DNA of 52,463 bases from Holophaga sp. (GTDB lineage: Bacteria; Acidobacteriota; Holophagae; Holophagales; Holophagaceae), in contig JARLGP010000205.1 in the NCBI GenBank assembly GCA_031292735.1, positions 1 through 52,463 of the forward strand, in the 5' to 3' direction. A model generated the notes under the pieces. The model searched no databases, was not told the DNA's origin, and saw only the letters and a program-made list of their open reading frames with translations. The translations under genes and the position numbers were made by a program. Below are positions 1-8,898 of the stretch, piece by piece. Each line of letters begins with the position of its first letter. Position 1 is the first letter of the stretch.

Positions 1-3
1 AGG

Positions 4-276
4 CGGGTCATCCCCGCCTGCGCGGGGAACGGCCCCTTGGCCAGGGCCTCAACCGAGATCAGGACGGGTCATCCCCGCCTGCGCGGGGAACGGTCGCTGA
101 ATTGGTCGGGGCCGTCCACCCTGGCCGGGTCATCCCCGCCTGCGCGGGGAACGGTGGTCACAGATCGCCTGCATGACCCAGGACCACGGGTCATCCCCGC
201 CTGCGCGGGGAACGGGCTCTCGGGATCATTGATCAGGTTCTCTCGCACGGGTCATCCCCGCCTGCGCGGGGAACGG
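4..276 (-). CRISPR. Type I-E CRISPR array, five repeats visible, continues off left edge
   Basis: Five identical 29-bp repeats start at 4, 65, 126, 187 and 248, giving an exact 61-bp period with four 32-bp spacers. On the plus strand each repeat begins CGGGTCATCCCCGCC and ends TGCGCGGGGAACGG. The palindromic core CCCCGC/GCGGGG is typical of type I-E repeats processed by Cas6e. In E. coli the transcribed repeat begins with GTTCCCCGCG and ends with the 8-nt handle. By analogy this array is read on the minus strand, with handle ATGACCCG, so the newest spacer is next to cas2 (216-247). No repeat is degenerate, so the old trailer end is not in view and the array continues beyond position 1. I could not match the spacers to any target. 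Confidence 0.97.
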
Positions 277-293
277 ACTTCCATCCAAGTAAA

Positions 294-321
294 ATTATTC
301 AAGCCTTTATATTATTGTCAA
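294..321 (-). promoter_or_regulatory. CRISPR leader promoter embedded in the end of cas2
   Basis: Read on the minus strand, a perfect -35 TTGACA (316-321) is followed after 16 bp by AATAAT (294-299), five of six matches to the -10 consensus. Transcription would start near 286-288, about ten bases before the first repeat. This is the only AT-rich stretch at the array border. The -35 lies inside the cas2 reading frame and the -10 touches its stop codon. Confidence 0.6.
297..309. promoter_or_regulatory. IHF-like binding site in the CRISPR leader
   Basis: ATTCAAGCCTTTA matches the IHF consensus WATCAANNNNTTR at every specified position but one. It lies 21-33 bp from the edge of the leader-proximal repeat. 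In E. coli IHF bends the leader over about the same interval so that Cas1-Cas2 integrates spacers at the first repeat. Whether this host has a true IHF is not shown here. Confidence 0.4.
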
Positions 322-673
322 TGAACCTACCAGATTTTGGATGCACCTTCACCTGGGGCTCGGGCTCAGAACCACCGGCGTTATCCTCGGGATCAATGGG
401 AGGGCGGAAAGCACAGAGCTTGAGCCCGTCCAGTAGAACCGGAACCCTTCGGTTGGTTCCACAGGTCTCGAAATCGAACCCTGCATCATTGGGGGCTGTC
501 CAGGCGAGAACGGCGTTGCCCTCGCCAACTCCCTTCTCCACGACTGCCCAAACGCGCTCGCGCACCCGCGTGGAGTAGTTGCCGACGAAAACGCCTGCCC
601 GTATTTCCAGGAAGAGGCGGGAAAGATAGCCGCGGAGGCGGGAAGGAACATTTTCAAGCACGATGACCAGCAT
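299..673 (-). CDS. cas2: CRISPR-associated endonuclease Cas2, type I-E
   Basis: Cas2 dimers bridge two Cas1 dimers in the spacer-integration complex. The protein opens MLVIVLENVPSRLRGYLSRL, the usual Cas2e beginning, followed by FVGNYSTRVRERVW. I start it at the ATG at 673, which overlaps the end of cas1 by 20 bp, because homology begins exactly there. At 124 residues it is about 25-30 longer than typical Cas2e (about 95-100). The extra tail, from about residue 98 to VHPKSGRFIDNNIKA, is encoded by the DNA that also forms the CRISPR leader, so it is probably a by-product of the leader position rather than a folded domain. It is the last gene of the cas operon, 22 bp before the array. Confidence 0.93.
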   Translation of the reverse strand: MLVIVLENVPSRLRGYLSRLFLEIRAGVFVGNYSTRVRERVWAVVEKGVGEGNAVLAWTAPNDAGFDFETCGTNRRVPVLLDGLKLCAFRPPIDPEDNAGGSEPEPQVKVHPKSGRFIDNNIKA

Positions 674-1565
674 CGCCGGTTTGCTCCTTATTGGGAATGG
701 CGATCGGCATTGCCTCCTCATGGGGCTGAGGGCGCTGGATTCCGCCTGCCGCTAGGACCTGCTCAATGGTTGGTATGATCCGTTCAAGGAGGTTGTGCTT
801 CCGGAAACTATTGCGGCAGTAGAGCCTTGTCTCTCGCACGGGATCTCCGCGATTGGAGGCTACCACCTTGAAGGCGATGGGCACGGCCGTCTCGAATTTG
901 AAAAGGTCAGCGATATCGTAGACGAACGACAATGGCTTGCCGGTATGAAGAAATCCTATGGCTGGCGCGTATCCGGCGGCGAGAATCGCTGCCTCGCACA
1001 AACCGTACAAGCAATGGGTTGCCACGCTCAAACAACGGTTAATCGGGTCCTGGTTGTCGAAATCATCAGGGTCATAATCGCGTCTGTCCCAGACGATGCC
1101 GTGTTGCTGTGCCAGGAACTTGTAGATGGTCCGGACCCGGACTCCTTCGATGCCGCGCAGTTGCTCGATGCTGCGCCGTGCTGGGGGCTCGTCCTGGAAC
1201 CGGAATTTGTACATGGCTCGTATGACTCTGAGCCGCAGGTCTGCATCGAGGGCAAGCTTGGCCTGGTAAAGGAGGCGGTCCGAGCGGGCCCCGCCTGGCT
1301 GGCCAGCCGAATAGAGGCGCACGCCTGCTTCCCCTACCCAGAGAATCAAACAGCCCACTTCCGCTGCCAAGGCCACCGCCGCGTGGGTAATGCGGGTGCC
1401 CGGCTCCAGCATCATGCATCCCAGGCCGCCCACCGGAATCTGGGTCCTGACCCCATCCTTGTCGATGAGGACCATGGCTCCATCCTGGACGTCGAGGTTG
1501 CCGTATTGGAGCCAGACTGTGGTTGTCCTTTCCTTCATCGGGATGGGGTTGGATTCAAGTCTCAT
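654..1565 (-). CDS. cas1: CRISPR-associated endonuclease Cas1, type I-E
   Basis: This is the integrase that inserts new spacers at the leader end of the array. The 303-residue protein follows E. coli Cas1 closely from the first residues (NPIPMKERTTTVWLQYG). The metal-binding residues are visible as E140 in LRGIEG, H207 in GFLHTGKP, and D217 with D220 in FVYDIADLFK. These correspond to E141, H208, D218 and D221 of E. coli. The C-terminus ends GDAGHRA, also family-like. The ATG at 1565 forms an ATGA overlap with the cas6e stop. A later in-frame ATG at 1538 would remove the conserved N-terminal strand, so it is not preferred. Confidence 0.97.
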   Translation of the reverse strand: MRLESNPIPMKERTTTVWLQYGNLDVQDGAMVLIDKDGVRTQIPVGGLGCMMLEPGTRITHAAVALAAEVGCLILWVGEAGVRLYSAGQPGGARSDRLLYQAKLALDADLRLRVIRAMYKFRFQDEPPARRSIEQLRGIEGVRVRTIYKFLAQQHGIVWDRRDYDPDDFDNQDPINRCLSVATHCLYGLCEAAILAAGYAPAIGFLHTGKPLSFVYDIADLFKFETAVPIAFKVVASNRGDPVRETRLYCRNSFRKHNLLERIIPTIEQVLAAGGIQRPQPHEEAMPIAIPNKEQTGDAGHRA

Positions 1566-2242
1566 GGCATTGGAACTACCGATAGAAGCCCGAGCCCCAG
1601 CGCCTTGCCATGGCCGATGCCCAGCGCCAAGGCCGAGCGGAACCGGTCGGGGTCGGTCAGGGATAAAACGCCATCAAAGAGAACTGAAAAGACCTTGATG
1701 GTGTTGCCGGAATGCTGGTGACAGCGCAGCCATTGTTCCTGGGAAACCCGGACATCCACCCGCGGCATCGCCAAATCGGCGAAATCGAAAGAGGCCAGTT
1801 CCGGGAGAATGAAACCATGCTGCTCAGCCCCCTTGCGCTTGATCCAGGCTTCCTGGTCCACCAGATCCAGCAGGCCGGTACGCTTGCCATCGTGCATCGC
1901 ACTGGGGTTGGCGCGGAGCCGGAACCGGTACCGTTGGCCTGGCCTCAAGGAGTCCAGCTTGAGGCGTTCCCTGAGGTCTACCGGAGGATCGGGCTCCCTG
2001 GCGAGCCAGGAGGGGATTCCAATGCGTGACCAGTCCGGCATCGACCTGCTTTGCACCAGCAGTTTCGGAATGTCGGAAGGGCCGAAGGCGGTTTCCAGCC
2101 TCCAGAGGAACTCGCCTTCCGGACATTTGGTGTCCGGGGGGCTGAACGCCCGGGCCAAGGAGGCATGCATCTGGTATGCATCGGCGAGATCGCGACGGGC
2201 TTCCCGGCACTGTGAATTGAGATGTATCCTATGCAGGAACAT
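1562..2242 (-). CDS. cas6e: Cas6e crRNA-processing endoribonuclease (CasE)
   Basis: Cas6e cuts the pre-crRNA at the base of each repeat hairpin and stays bound to the 3' end in Cascade. The protein is 226 residues and begins MFLHRIHLNSQCREARRDLA. The segment YQMHASLARAF places a histidine at residue 26, the position of the catalytic His26 of E. coli CasE. A glycine-rich C-terminal loop (GIGHGKALGLGLLSVVP) is the usual RNA-binding G-loop. The frame is open further upstream, but homology starts at the ATG at 2242, which overlaps cas5e by 14 bp. It also overlaps cas1 by 4 bp, fitting translational coupling. Confidence 0.95.
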   Translation of the reverse strand: MFLHRIHLNSQCREARRDLADAYQMHASLARAFSPPDTKCPEGEFLWRLETAFGPSDIPKLLVQSRSMPDWSRIGIPSWLAREPDPPVDLRERLKLDSLRPGQRYRFRLRANPSAMHDGKRTGLLDLVDQEAWIKRKGAEQHGFILPELASFDFADLAMPRVDVRVSQEQWLRCHQHSGNTIKVFSVLFDGVLSLTDPDRFRSALALGIGHGKALGLGLLSVVPMP

Positions 2243-2924
2243 TGGCCACCTCGGGATTTGGGATCCATTCGGTTTGGATGAAGCGTGCCCCGAATCGGCG
2301 TTCGGCAAATGAAGCGAGGGGTTGGTCCATCTTGAGCAGGCCGGTCCCGTCCTTGGCCTCCCGGGACAGCAGGAGGGAAAGAGGACGGGTTTCTCCACGT
2401 CTGGGGGTTCCAAGCCAAGGCCTGGTCCTTAGCGCGTCCAGGCAGGACGTCTCCTGGAGGCCATCTGCCAGCCATATGGGCGCAGAAGGCACATAGGACT
2501 TGCGTCCGAGGGCCAGCGGCCAGGCAGGGTTCCGCAGGGCGGCCTGTGCCCTGACCAGAAGATCTCCATCCGAGCCTTCAAGGCCCACCAGGAAGGCTGC
2601 GTCGGCAAGGTAGAACCGTTCGGAGACCACGCCGCCATCCCTGGCCTGGGAACCGTCAGCGCGAATGATGGTGGCATCCTTGGCACAGCCTGCGGTCTGA
2701 TAATCCCGCCTGGGAATTCCCGGCCGGTCATGACGGACGCCCATGGCGAGGGCGGCCAGGGGTGCCAGATCAGTCCAATTGTCCCGGTCGATTCCCAGCG
2801 CGGCCGCCAGGAGGCCGACCACCCCCGACTTGCTGGGCTCCCTGCCCGTATCCCGCTGATCGAACCGGCTGGTGGTTCCCCAGGATTGCATGGGCCCTTC
2901 CAGTCTCACCAACAAGGTGGCCAT
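2229..2924 (-). CDS. cas5e: Cas5e Cascade subunit (CasD)
   Basis: Cas5e binds the 5' handle of the crRNA and joins the Cas7 backbone to Cse1. The start MATLLVRLEGPMQSWGTTSR and the following FDQRDTGREPSKSGVVGLLAAALG are the Cas5e signature, including the tip motif that caps the crRNA. The protein is 231 residues. I choose the ATG at 2924 because a GGAGG lies seven bases upstream. A GTG at 2930 overlaps the cas7e stop but sits directly against that Shine-Dalgarno sequence. The gene overlaps cas6e downstream. Confidence 0.95.
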   Translation of the reverse strand: MATLLVRLEGPMQSWGTTSRFDQRDTGREPSKSGVVGLLAAALGIDRDNWTDLAPLAALAMGVRHDRPGIPRRDYQTAGCAKDATIIRADGSQARDGGVVSERFYLADAAFLVGLEGSDGDLLVRAQAALRNPAWPLALGRKSYVPSAPIWLADGLQETSCLDALRTRPWLGTPRRGETRPLSLLLSREAKDGTGLLKMDQPLASFAERRFGARFIQTEWIPNPEVANVPA

Positions 2925-2926
2925 GT

Positions 2927-4087
2927 TCACTCCTCCACGGCCGCCATGGTTGCCTGCAGGAGGTCTTTCAACGAATCAGCTTTCTTCCCGAATCCATCGA
3001 CACCTGCGTCCAGGAGGTCCAGGACGGACGTCTGGCCGTCACCCCCGAACGCAGTCTGGAGGGCTTTTGCTTTCTCTATCAACTTGACAGCTGAAAGTCG
3101 AGTGAGGGATTCGTCCTTTCTGGGGCGGACGGCCGTTTCAAATGCGTTGGCGAAACTTCGGGGGGCCGTGTTCCGACGCACACACACCGCCACGAACTCC
3201 GGGGGATTGTGGGCCGCGAAAGTGTTCTGCTTGCCCGAAGGCTCCGCCACCACGAAGCCTTCCAGGAAGGCATGGAGCCCTTTGGCTGCCAGGGCCTGAT
3301 CGCCCTGAAGGTTTTCCACCAGCTTGGCCCAATCCACCACGGCATAACGATAGAAACAAGCTGAGTTGAACTCGACCGTACCCATCATGTCCGCCCCAGC
3401 GGTGTCTTCGGGCTTCAGGTCATCCACGGCTGTGTAGAAATCGAACTCCCGTTCCACGGCGTGGGTGGAGATGGCGTGGGCCACTTGGCAGGAGGCATCC
3501 TGGTTTTTTTGAGGCATGTCCGCGAGCATCCGCCCGAATAGCGCCACGTCCAAAGCTTTCCCGCCGTTGAAGATGGCGTCCAGCGCCTTTCTTAATTCCG
3601 GGTCGGCGTTCTTGGCCGCCTGCTTCTTGGCTTTGCCTGCCTTCTTCTCGGGATCAGCGGTGGTGTCGGGCGGGGTGAGGGCTTCCCATTTTTCATGGAT
3701 GATCTCGGCCAGGCTCACGATCTCCCGTTGCCCCAGGAACAGCAGGTATTCGCTTTTGCCGTCCTCCTTGACAGGTAGTTCCACCGCGGAGAGGGCAAGG
3801 CGCACCTTGGCGGCCGCCTCGCTGGCGTTCCTCCCCTTGGCCTCCAGCAGGGTGGTGAGGGCTTCCAGGACCCTTTTGGTGCGGGAGGCAATGTCTTCCG
3901 GGGCCAGGTCGTGGCTTTGGACCAGGGAAACGAAATGTTGCCTGACGGCTCGCTTGATGCACTGGCTGGAGATCCGGGCCCGCCTCGTTCCGCCAAAGAT
4001 GGCGTCCTTGGGGGATCCGGTGTCGTCACGGTTAAGGTTCGAGGGCGCGAAGTTCTGGATGGCGTGGATTTCGATCAGGGTTTTCAT
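2927..4087 (-). CDS. cas7e: Cas7e Cascade backbone subunit (CasC)
   Basis: Cas7e polymerises in six copies along the crRNA. The protein (386 residues) starts [20 protein letters not shown], followed by [20 protein letters not shown], matching the Cas7e N-terminus in which the loop contacts crRNA and the RISSQ segment belongs to the RRM core. A lysine/alanine-rich insert around residues 155-170 ([18 protein letters not shown]) looks like a surface loop. The ATG at 4087 makes an ATGA overlap with the cse2 stop and has GGAG eight bases upstream. The open frame extends 75 bp further upstream without homology. Confidence 0.95.
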   Translation of the reverse strand: MKTLIEIHAIQNFAPSNLNRDDTGSPKDAIFGGTRRARISSQCIKRAVRQHFVSLVQSHDLAPEDIASRTKRVLEALTTLLEAKGRNASEAAAKVRLALSAVELPVKEDGKSEYLLFLGQREIVSLAEIIHEKWEALTPPDTTADPEKKAGKAKKQAAKNADPELRKALDAIFNGGKALDVALFGRMLADMPQKNQDASCQVAHAISTHAVEREFDFYTAVDDLKPEDTAGADMMGTVEFNSACFYRYAVVDWAKLVENLQGDQALAAKGLHAFLEGFVVAEPSGKQNTFAAHNPPEFVAVCVRRNTAPRSFANAFETAVRPRKDESLTRLSAVKLIEKAKALQTAFGGDGQTSVLDLLDAGVDGFGKKADSLKDLLQATMAAVEE

Positions 4088-4602
4088 TTCGCCGTCTCCT
4101 TGGTTGCGGTGTCTTGGGACTCTGGATGACTGTCTAGGTTTCGATAAAAATCGCGGGCCCATTGGTTCTGGGTACGCTTCTGGTCATCGTTCCAGTACAA
4201 GAGCCCGGTCAGCAGGCCCTCGAAATCGAGCGGGAAGTTCTTTAGTAACGCCACCATCTGGCGCAGGCGATGGGGCAGTTGGTCGGGGTCGGCGTCAAGC
4301 AGGGCGATGAAGCGGCGTTCCGTGCTTGCGGCACCGCTGGCGGCTTGATGAGCGGCGCAGGCTTTCCCGAGGGGCAACCGGGGCCCGGTTCTCCCCTCTG
4401 CCCAGTGGAATGCCCAAAGCCCGGCCACCAGGTAATGCATTTCCCGCCGCCAGGAAGACGCCTCGTCCTTTACGAAAGGCTCCACGTAAGGGTAGGCCTC
4501 GACGAATTTCCCCGGTTCGAAGGCGAGGCTTCGGCGCAGGACGGCCCGTACTTTGTTATCCTCCGCACCCTTGGTTTCCAGCCAGTCCAAGAATCCGTTC
4601 AC
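4084..4602 (-). CDS. cse2: Cse2 small subunit of Cascade (CasB)
   Basis: Two copies of Cse2 form the inner belly of type I-E Cascade and stabilise the R-loop. The 172-residue protein is helical and basic, with the family-like C-terminal stretch [20 protein letters not shown]. The start is a GTG at 4602 that forms a GTGA overlap with the cse1 stop and has GGAGG four bases upstream. The frame stays open far upstream inside cse1, but that part is only a shadow of cse1. Identification rests on position between cse1 and cas7e and the C-terminal motif, since Cse2 is the least conserved subunit. Confidence 0.92.
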   Translation of the reverse strand: MNGFLDWLETKGAEDNKVRAVLRRSLAFEPGKFVEAYPYVEPFVKDEASSWRREMHYLVAGLWAFHWAEGRTGPRLPLGKACAAHQAASGAASTERRFIALLDADPDQLPHRLRQMVALLKNFPLDFEGLLTGLLYWNDDQKRTQNQWARDFYRNLDSHPESQDTATKETAK

Positions 4603-6116
4603 GATACCTCCTTGGGATGGAACGATTTGATCTGTTCGCTCATGTCGTTCAGCTTGCGTTGCACGGGGCCCTCGGCCATGACCGTGGCGCGGATTGCCCA
4701 AGCGTCCCCTGCGCCCACGGACGCGTAATGCTGATCCCATGCGTTCTTGAGGGCGGCGCGCAGGTGGATCCGCCAGTCCAGCTCGATCTCATCCGGATCT
4801 TTCCCCAATGTGTAGCCTTGCAGCACGTTGTGGAACTTGCCCTCAACCGCGGTCCAGTAGTGTGGGATCGGTACCATCTGCGCGACAAAGCCTCTGATGT
4901 CCTTGGCCTCGGGTGTCCGCTCGCCGCGGCCGAGAATATGCCCAGCGTACGAACTGCAGCTAGACCACAGAGCCTTTTCCGTCTCCTCCGCCAGACCCAG
5001 GAGCCTCCGGATATCGGAACGGATGGATCTTTCGCCCGCCAAAGCGCCGGGCAGCGCGAAGCGTTCCATTCTCCAGTATTCGATTTTGGCTTTGTTGTTG
5101 CTCTGGCCCAGGACCATCATGGCTCGGGGGAACCGGGCCGAATCCTGGCGGGCCAGGTTGATGGCGTGCTGGATGGAGGCAGGGGCAAGGTTTGAGTCGT
5201 CCGGCATGAAAGAATCAAAATCCCGCCACAGCCCACGTTCCCGGAACTGGATTGGGAGCAACCCCTTCGTCTCGTCGATCCGGTACCCGACCATAGGGTC
5301 CAACTGCCCATCATGGGCACAGCTCACTCCGGAGGCGAAGGCGAGGCTCGTGATCCCGCCTGCCGGGGCGGATGGCCCGAACAGAATGGATCGGGTCCTC
5401 CATGTGAAACGATCCGCAAGGCCCGAAGGAACCCGCTCCACCCCCGCGCGCAGGGATGGCAAAGTCTCCGGCATCCTTTCCCATAAAGGCAGATCCTGGC
5501 CAAGCACGTCCCTGGATTGAGGGACGAGGGCGAACAGGAGGGTATCGCTAAGGTTTCGGCCCAAGGGGAGGGCCATCGCCACTGTGGCGGAAGGAGCCGT
5601 GCCGGTATGGGACAGCTCGCTTTTCCCGCAACTCACGGAAAAGGTCTGGGCGGCGAGAAGCCACCGGGTGGCGGCGGCCTCGGTGATCATGCCGGGGGCC
5701 TCCACGGCAATATGGTCGAACAGAACTTTGGCGTTGTCCGCGTTGTGTTCAGCGGCCAATACTGTCCACGCTCTCCATTGTTTCGGAATGAAAGCAGGGA
5801 TTTGGCCGAATGGAAAGTGCTCATCAAAGAGCCAGAAGCGCTGCCGCCAATGGTCCAGGTAGGCCGTGACTTTGCCCGCCGGAATCCCGCCACGGAATAG
5901 AGCCCTGGCCTGGTTGATGTCGGCCGGGCCCTCCAGGGCGCGATAAAGCACCGCCAGGAGAAACCGGTGCAGGGCAGCTACCACCAGGGGAGAAGTATCT
6001 TCGATTGCCAGGATGTCTCCAGCCTGAAGCAGCGTTTCCTTGATCCCCAATTCGCGCGTTCCGTCCGGGAACCTGACCGGAATCCAGGGCTCATCAATCA
6101 GGTTGAATCTGCTCAC
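4599..6116 (-). CDS. cse1: Cse1 large subunit of Cascade (CasA, Cas8e)
   Basis: Cse1 recognises the PAM and recruits Cas3. The 505-residue protein starts MSRFNLIDEPWIPVRFPDGT, the classic CasA opening, and keeps the type I-E features: a cysteine/histidine-containing region near SCGKSELSHTGTAPSATVAM and a C-terminal four-helix bundle. No residue is obviously missing. Its ATG overlaps the cas3 stop by 4 bp (ATGA), and its own stop overlaps the cse2 GTG start. This makes it part of a single tightly packed transcript. Confidence 0.96.
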   Translation of the reverse strand: MSRFNLIDEPWIPVRFPDGTRELGIKETLLQAGDILAIEDTSPLVVAALHRFLLAVLYRALEGPADINQARALFRGGIPAGKVTAYLDHWRQRFWLFDEHFPFGQIPAFIPKQWRAWTVLAAEHNADNAKVLFDHIAVEAPGMITEAAATRWLLAAQTFSVSCGKSELSHTGTAPSATVAMALPLGRNLSDTLLFALVPQSRDVLGQDLPLWERMPETLPSLRAGVERVPSGLADRFTWRTRSILFGPSAPAGGITSLAFASGVSCAHDGQLDPMVGYRIDETKGLLPIQFRERGLWRDFDSFMPDDSNLAPASIQHAINLARQDSARFPRAMMVLGQSNNKAKIEYWRMERFALPGALAGERSIRSDIRRLLGLAEETEKALWSSCSSYAGHILGRGERTPEAKDIRGFVAQMVPIPHYWTAVEGKFHNVLQGYTLGKDPDEIELDWRIHLRAALKNAWDQHYASVGAGDAWAIRATVMAEGPVQRKLNDMSEQIKSFHPKEVS

Positions 6117-8836
6117 GTCAGCTCCTTCTGCTCAAAGACCAGTCCCAAGTCATCCCTGAGACGCACCTTCGGATCCCCCTCCCAGCGTCCTTGGACATCC
6201 AGCAACAGGGGAAAGGCGTTGCGCAGCAGCGGCGACTTGGCCCACCCCGAGGGCACACCCGCAGTTTGGAGCTTTCGCACCACCTGGACCCGGGAAAGGC
6301 TCATGGATTGCATGGACCAACGCTTGGCGAGGGCCCGATCAGGCACCGATCCTGGGTCAAAACCCTCGCTTTGAATGGGGATGGCTACCACCGACGGTTC
6401 CCCGAGCCGAGTCTGGGCGATGAGGGTGGGATGCAGGCCGGGTTCGTCTTCGTCGGCTTTGGTGTAGCGCGCTGGATCGTTCCAGGATGCATCATCGGGC
6501 CGCCCGATGACGGCCTGGTTGGCCAGGCCAAGCTGGGCGAAGGTTTCGCCCTCTCCTTCCATCATCGACTTCTCCATCCGGTCCTTCAATGCTTCCGGAA
6601 TTTCCACTTGATCTTCATAAACCGCCTGGACCAAGGGGTCGATCTCATCCGGGAGGGTGAGGTCCTGGCGGCCATGCAGAAGGCACCAGGTGCGCATAAG
6701 AAGGTCCTCTTGGTACACCGCCCCCCACCAGAGCGGCTGGCCAAAGGGGGGCGGCTCTTCCCCGGCCAGTCCCGCCACCAGGAGACACGGATCCGGCACA
6801 GGACGGTGGGGGCGATCGTGCCGCCACAGCCGCCCCGCCCGCTGGAGGACAAGATCGATGGGCGCCAAATCGGTCGCCATGACGTCGAAATCAAGATCAA
6901 GGCTTTGTTCCGCAACCTGAGTTGCGATCAGCACTTTTCGGCCCTCCCGGGCCCCGGTCTTGCCAAAGGTTGCCAGAGTCGAATCCTCCCGAAGTTGTCG
7001 CCGGTCAGCAGGGTACCGGGCATGAAAGAGAAAGACCTCCGTGCCATCCAGGAGGCGTTTGCCAATTCTTTCCCCGCCATGGGAAAGCGGCTCGCCTTCC
7101 GGGTAGAGGCAATACAAGTCTTGGGCCCGGGCCACCGTGTTCACCAGCACCAGCCCCATGCCTCCTGCTGCGAGTCGACGGTCCATCGCTGCTTTCATCG
7201 CGGGCAAATCGTGTGGGATGCCTTCGAGGTGAACAGTCACCCGCCGGGATTCGTCCGGAGCAAAGGGCCTCTGCTTCACGGTGCCCGGCTGGAAGATGGT
7301 AAGCCGAGGGTACGGGGCATCGTCCTCAGGAGGAGCGGCGCCCACCACCTCCGCGAGGCGCCTCCGGATGGACGGCGGTAACGTCGCCGACAGGAGAATT
7401 ACCGAAGACCCCAGCGAGAGCAGCCACCGGAGCAGGTGGACCAGCAAGGTTCCCGTGTAGGCATCGTATGCATGGATCTCATCGAAAACCACCACGCGGT
7501 TGGCCAGCCCCCACAACCTGACGAACGGGTGCCGCACCGGAAGGATGGCCAACAGGGCCTGGTCCACGGTTCCCACGCCGTATTCCGAAAGCAGGGCCCG
7601 CTTCTTGTGGGTGAACCATTCCCCCGCTCGGATGGTGCCTTCGCCTTCCGGGGTATGGATAGCCGCGAGCTGGAGATCCTGGAACGCATCATTGAGTCTG
7701 GCGGCCCCGTGCAGCAGTTGCAAGTCGAGGTTCCGCTCAGGGGCCATGCCCCGCAGGAACGTCAGGGTCCTTTCGAACATGGCATTGCCGGTGGCCTTGG
7801 TGGGCAGGGCCACGTACAAACCCCGGTGCCCGAATCGGCGTTGCAATTCCAGGTGGGCATAGAAGGCGGCCTCGGTCTTGCCTTCTCCCATGGGCGCTTC
7901 CACCAGGAGGATGGCCGGTCCAGTCACATCGCCCACCGCCCGTTCCACCGCCAACTGCAGCGGGCGGGGCGGCATTTGGAAGATCGTTGCGAATCTGGTT
8001 TCGGCGCCCAGCAATGGGGTGCGCTGGCCCCAGCCGATGGCATCCAGGGCCAGATGGGCCTGGCGTTCTCTTCGGGAGCGCCAGGCTTTCAGGTCGTTGC
8101 AGTCCTGCGGGGTGCCGAAAGGGAACCACGCCTCATTGGAACCGATCCAGTCTGCGAAGCTGGTGAGCCCAGCGAGGAGCATGAATCCAGGCCCCGTCAA
8201 CTCATCCCGGGTTGGCGGCCCCAAAGGCTGGAACACCTCTCCCAAGGCCTCGAACAGTTCTCGCCTGACCTGGTTCCAGGCCTCATTCCCCAAAGCCTTC
8301 CGGTTCCCTTCCAGGAGGTCGAGGGTCAGGGGCGCCGCCCGCTCGCCATGGTGGCAGCCAACGGCATCCGCGGCCAGGAATGCGAGTTCCCTTGGCCAGT
8401 CCCGTTCGAACAGGAACGGGCCAAGGGCTACCTGACTGACGAACGCATGGTTGATCCGGGTGTCGACCCCAGGCGGGATGGCCAGCTCGGCTCGCTCCAG
8501 GAGGGGTTTGGCTCCCGGCCATTTGGCCTGGAAGCCCGGACTAGCCTTGCCGAGATCATGGCACGCGATCACCAAAAGCAGCCACGGGCGGGCTTCCTCC
8601 CAGGACAGCCCCAACAGCTCTCCCATCCGGCTTCGGGTGGTGGGGGGCTCCCGGGCGAGGATGGCGTCGGCACTGCAGGCCACATCCAGAAGGTGGAGGG
8701 GCAGGGGGTGGTAGGTGGAGGTTCCGCTTTGCCCCGTCTTGGCCCAGAGCTGGGCACTCACAGGGGGCGGTTGGTCCAACCCGGAGACGTCGGGAAAAGG
8801 TTTGCCCGCATGGAGTCCTGGTGCATCGGTCGTCAT
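6113..8836 (-). CDS. cas3: Cas3 helicase-nuclease, type I-E
   Basis: Cas3 is recruited to the Cascade R-loop, then nicks and degrades the target strand. From the ATG at 8836 the protein has 907 residues. The N-terminal HD nuclease shows YHPLPLHLLDVA, CHDLGKASPGFQ and AVGCHHGE. The superfamily 2 helicase follows with Walker A APMGEGKTEAAF, DEIH in VVFDEIHAYDAY, motif III SATLPPS and motif VI QRAGRLWRHDR. The frame stays open upstream to 9004, but that part overlaps the preceding gene and lacks similarity. A GAGG lies nine bases before 8836. The gap to the WYL regulator is 62 bp on the same strand. Confidence 0.95.
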   Translation of the reverse strand: MTTDAPGLHAGKPFPDVSGLDQPPPVSAQLWAKTGQSGTSTYHPLPLHLLDVACSADAILAREPPTTRSRMGELLGLSWEEARPWLLLVIACHDLGKASPGFQAKWPGAKPLLERAELAIPPGVDTRINHAFVSQVALGPFLFERDWPRELAFLAADAVGCHHGERAAPLTLDLLEGNRKALGNEAWNQVRRELFEALGEVFQPLGPPTRDELTGPGFMLLAGLTSFADWIGSNEAWFPFGTPQDCNDLKAWRSRRERQAHLALDAIGWGQRTPLLGAETRFATIFQMPPRPLQLAVERAVGDVTGPAILLVEAPMGEGKTEAAFYAHLELQRRFGHRGLYVALPTKATGNAMFERTLTFLRGMAPERNLDLQLLHGAARLNDAFQDLQLAAIHTPEGEGTIRAGEWFTHKKRALLSEYGVGTVDQALLAILPVRHPFVRLWGLANRVVVFDEIHAYDAYTGTLLVHLLRWLLSLGSSVILLSATLPPSIRRRLAEVVGAAPPEDDAPYPRLTIFQPGTVKQRPFAPDESRRVTVHLEGIPHDLPAMKAAMDRRLAAGGMGLVLVNTVARAQDLYCLYPEGEPLSHGGERIGKRLLDGTEVFLFHARYPADRRQLREDSTLATFGKTGAREGRKVLIATQVAEQSLDLDFDVMATDLAPIDLVLQRAGRLWRHDRPHRPVPDPCLLVAGLAGEEPPPFGQPLWWGAVYQEDLLMRTWCLLHGRQDLTLPDEIDPLVQAVYEDQVEIPEALKDRMEKSMMEGEGETFAQLGLANQAVIGRPDDASWNDPARYTKADEDEPGLHPTLIAQTRLGEPSVVAIPIQSEGFDPGSVPDRALAKRWSMQSMSLSRVQVVRKLQTAGVPSGWAKSPLLRNAFPLLLDVQGRWEGDPKVRLRDDLGLVFEQKELT

Positions 8837-8898
8837 GGCAGTCGTCCTCGCGTCTGGGACTATGGCAGGGCCCTTTGGACAATCCCTGTCCATTCCCA

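Noticed and set aside
299..721. Longer cas2 start at 721
   Set aside because: The extra 16 residues (from MRRQCRSPFP) lie within the cas1 coding sequence and have no similarity to Cas2. Homology starts at the ATG at 673.
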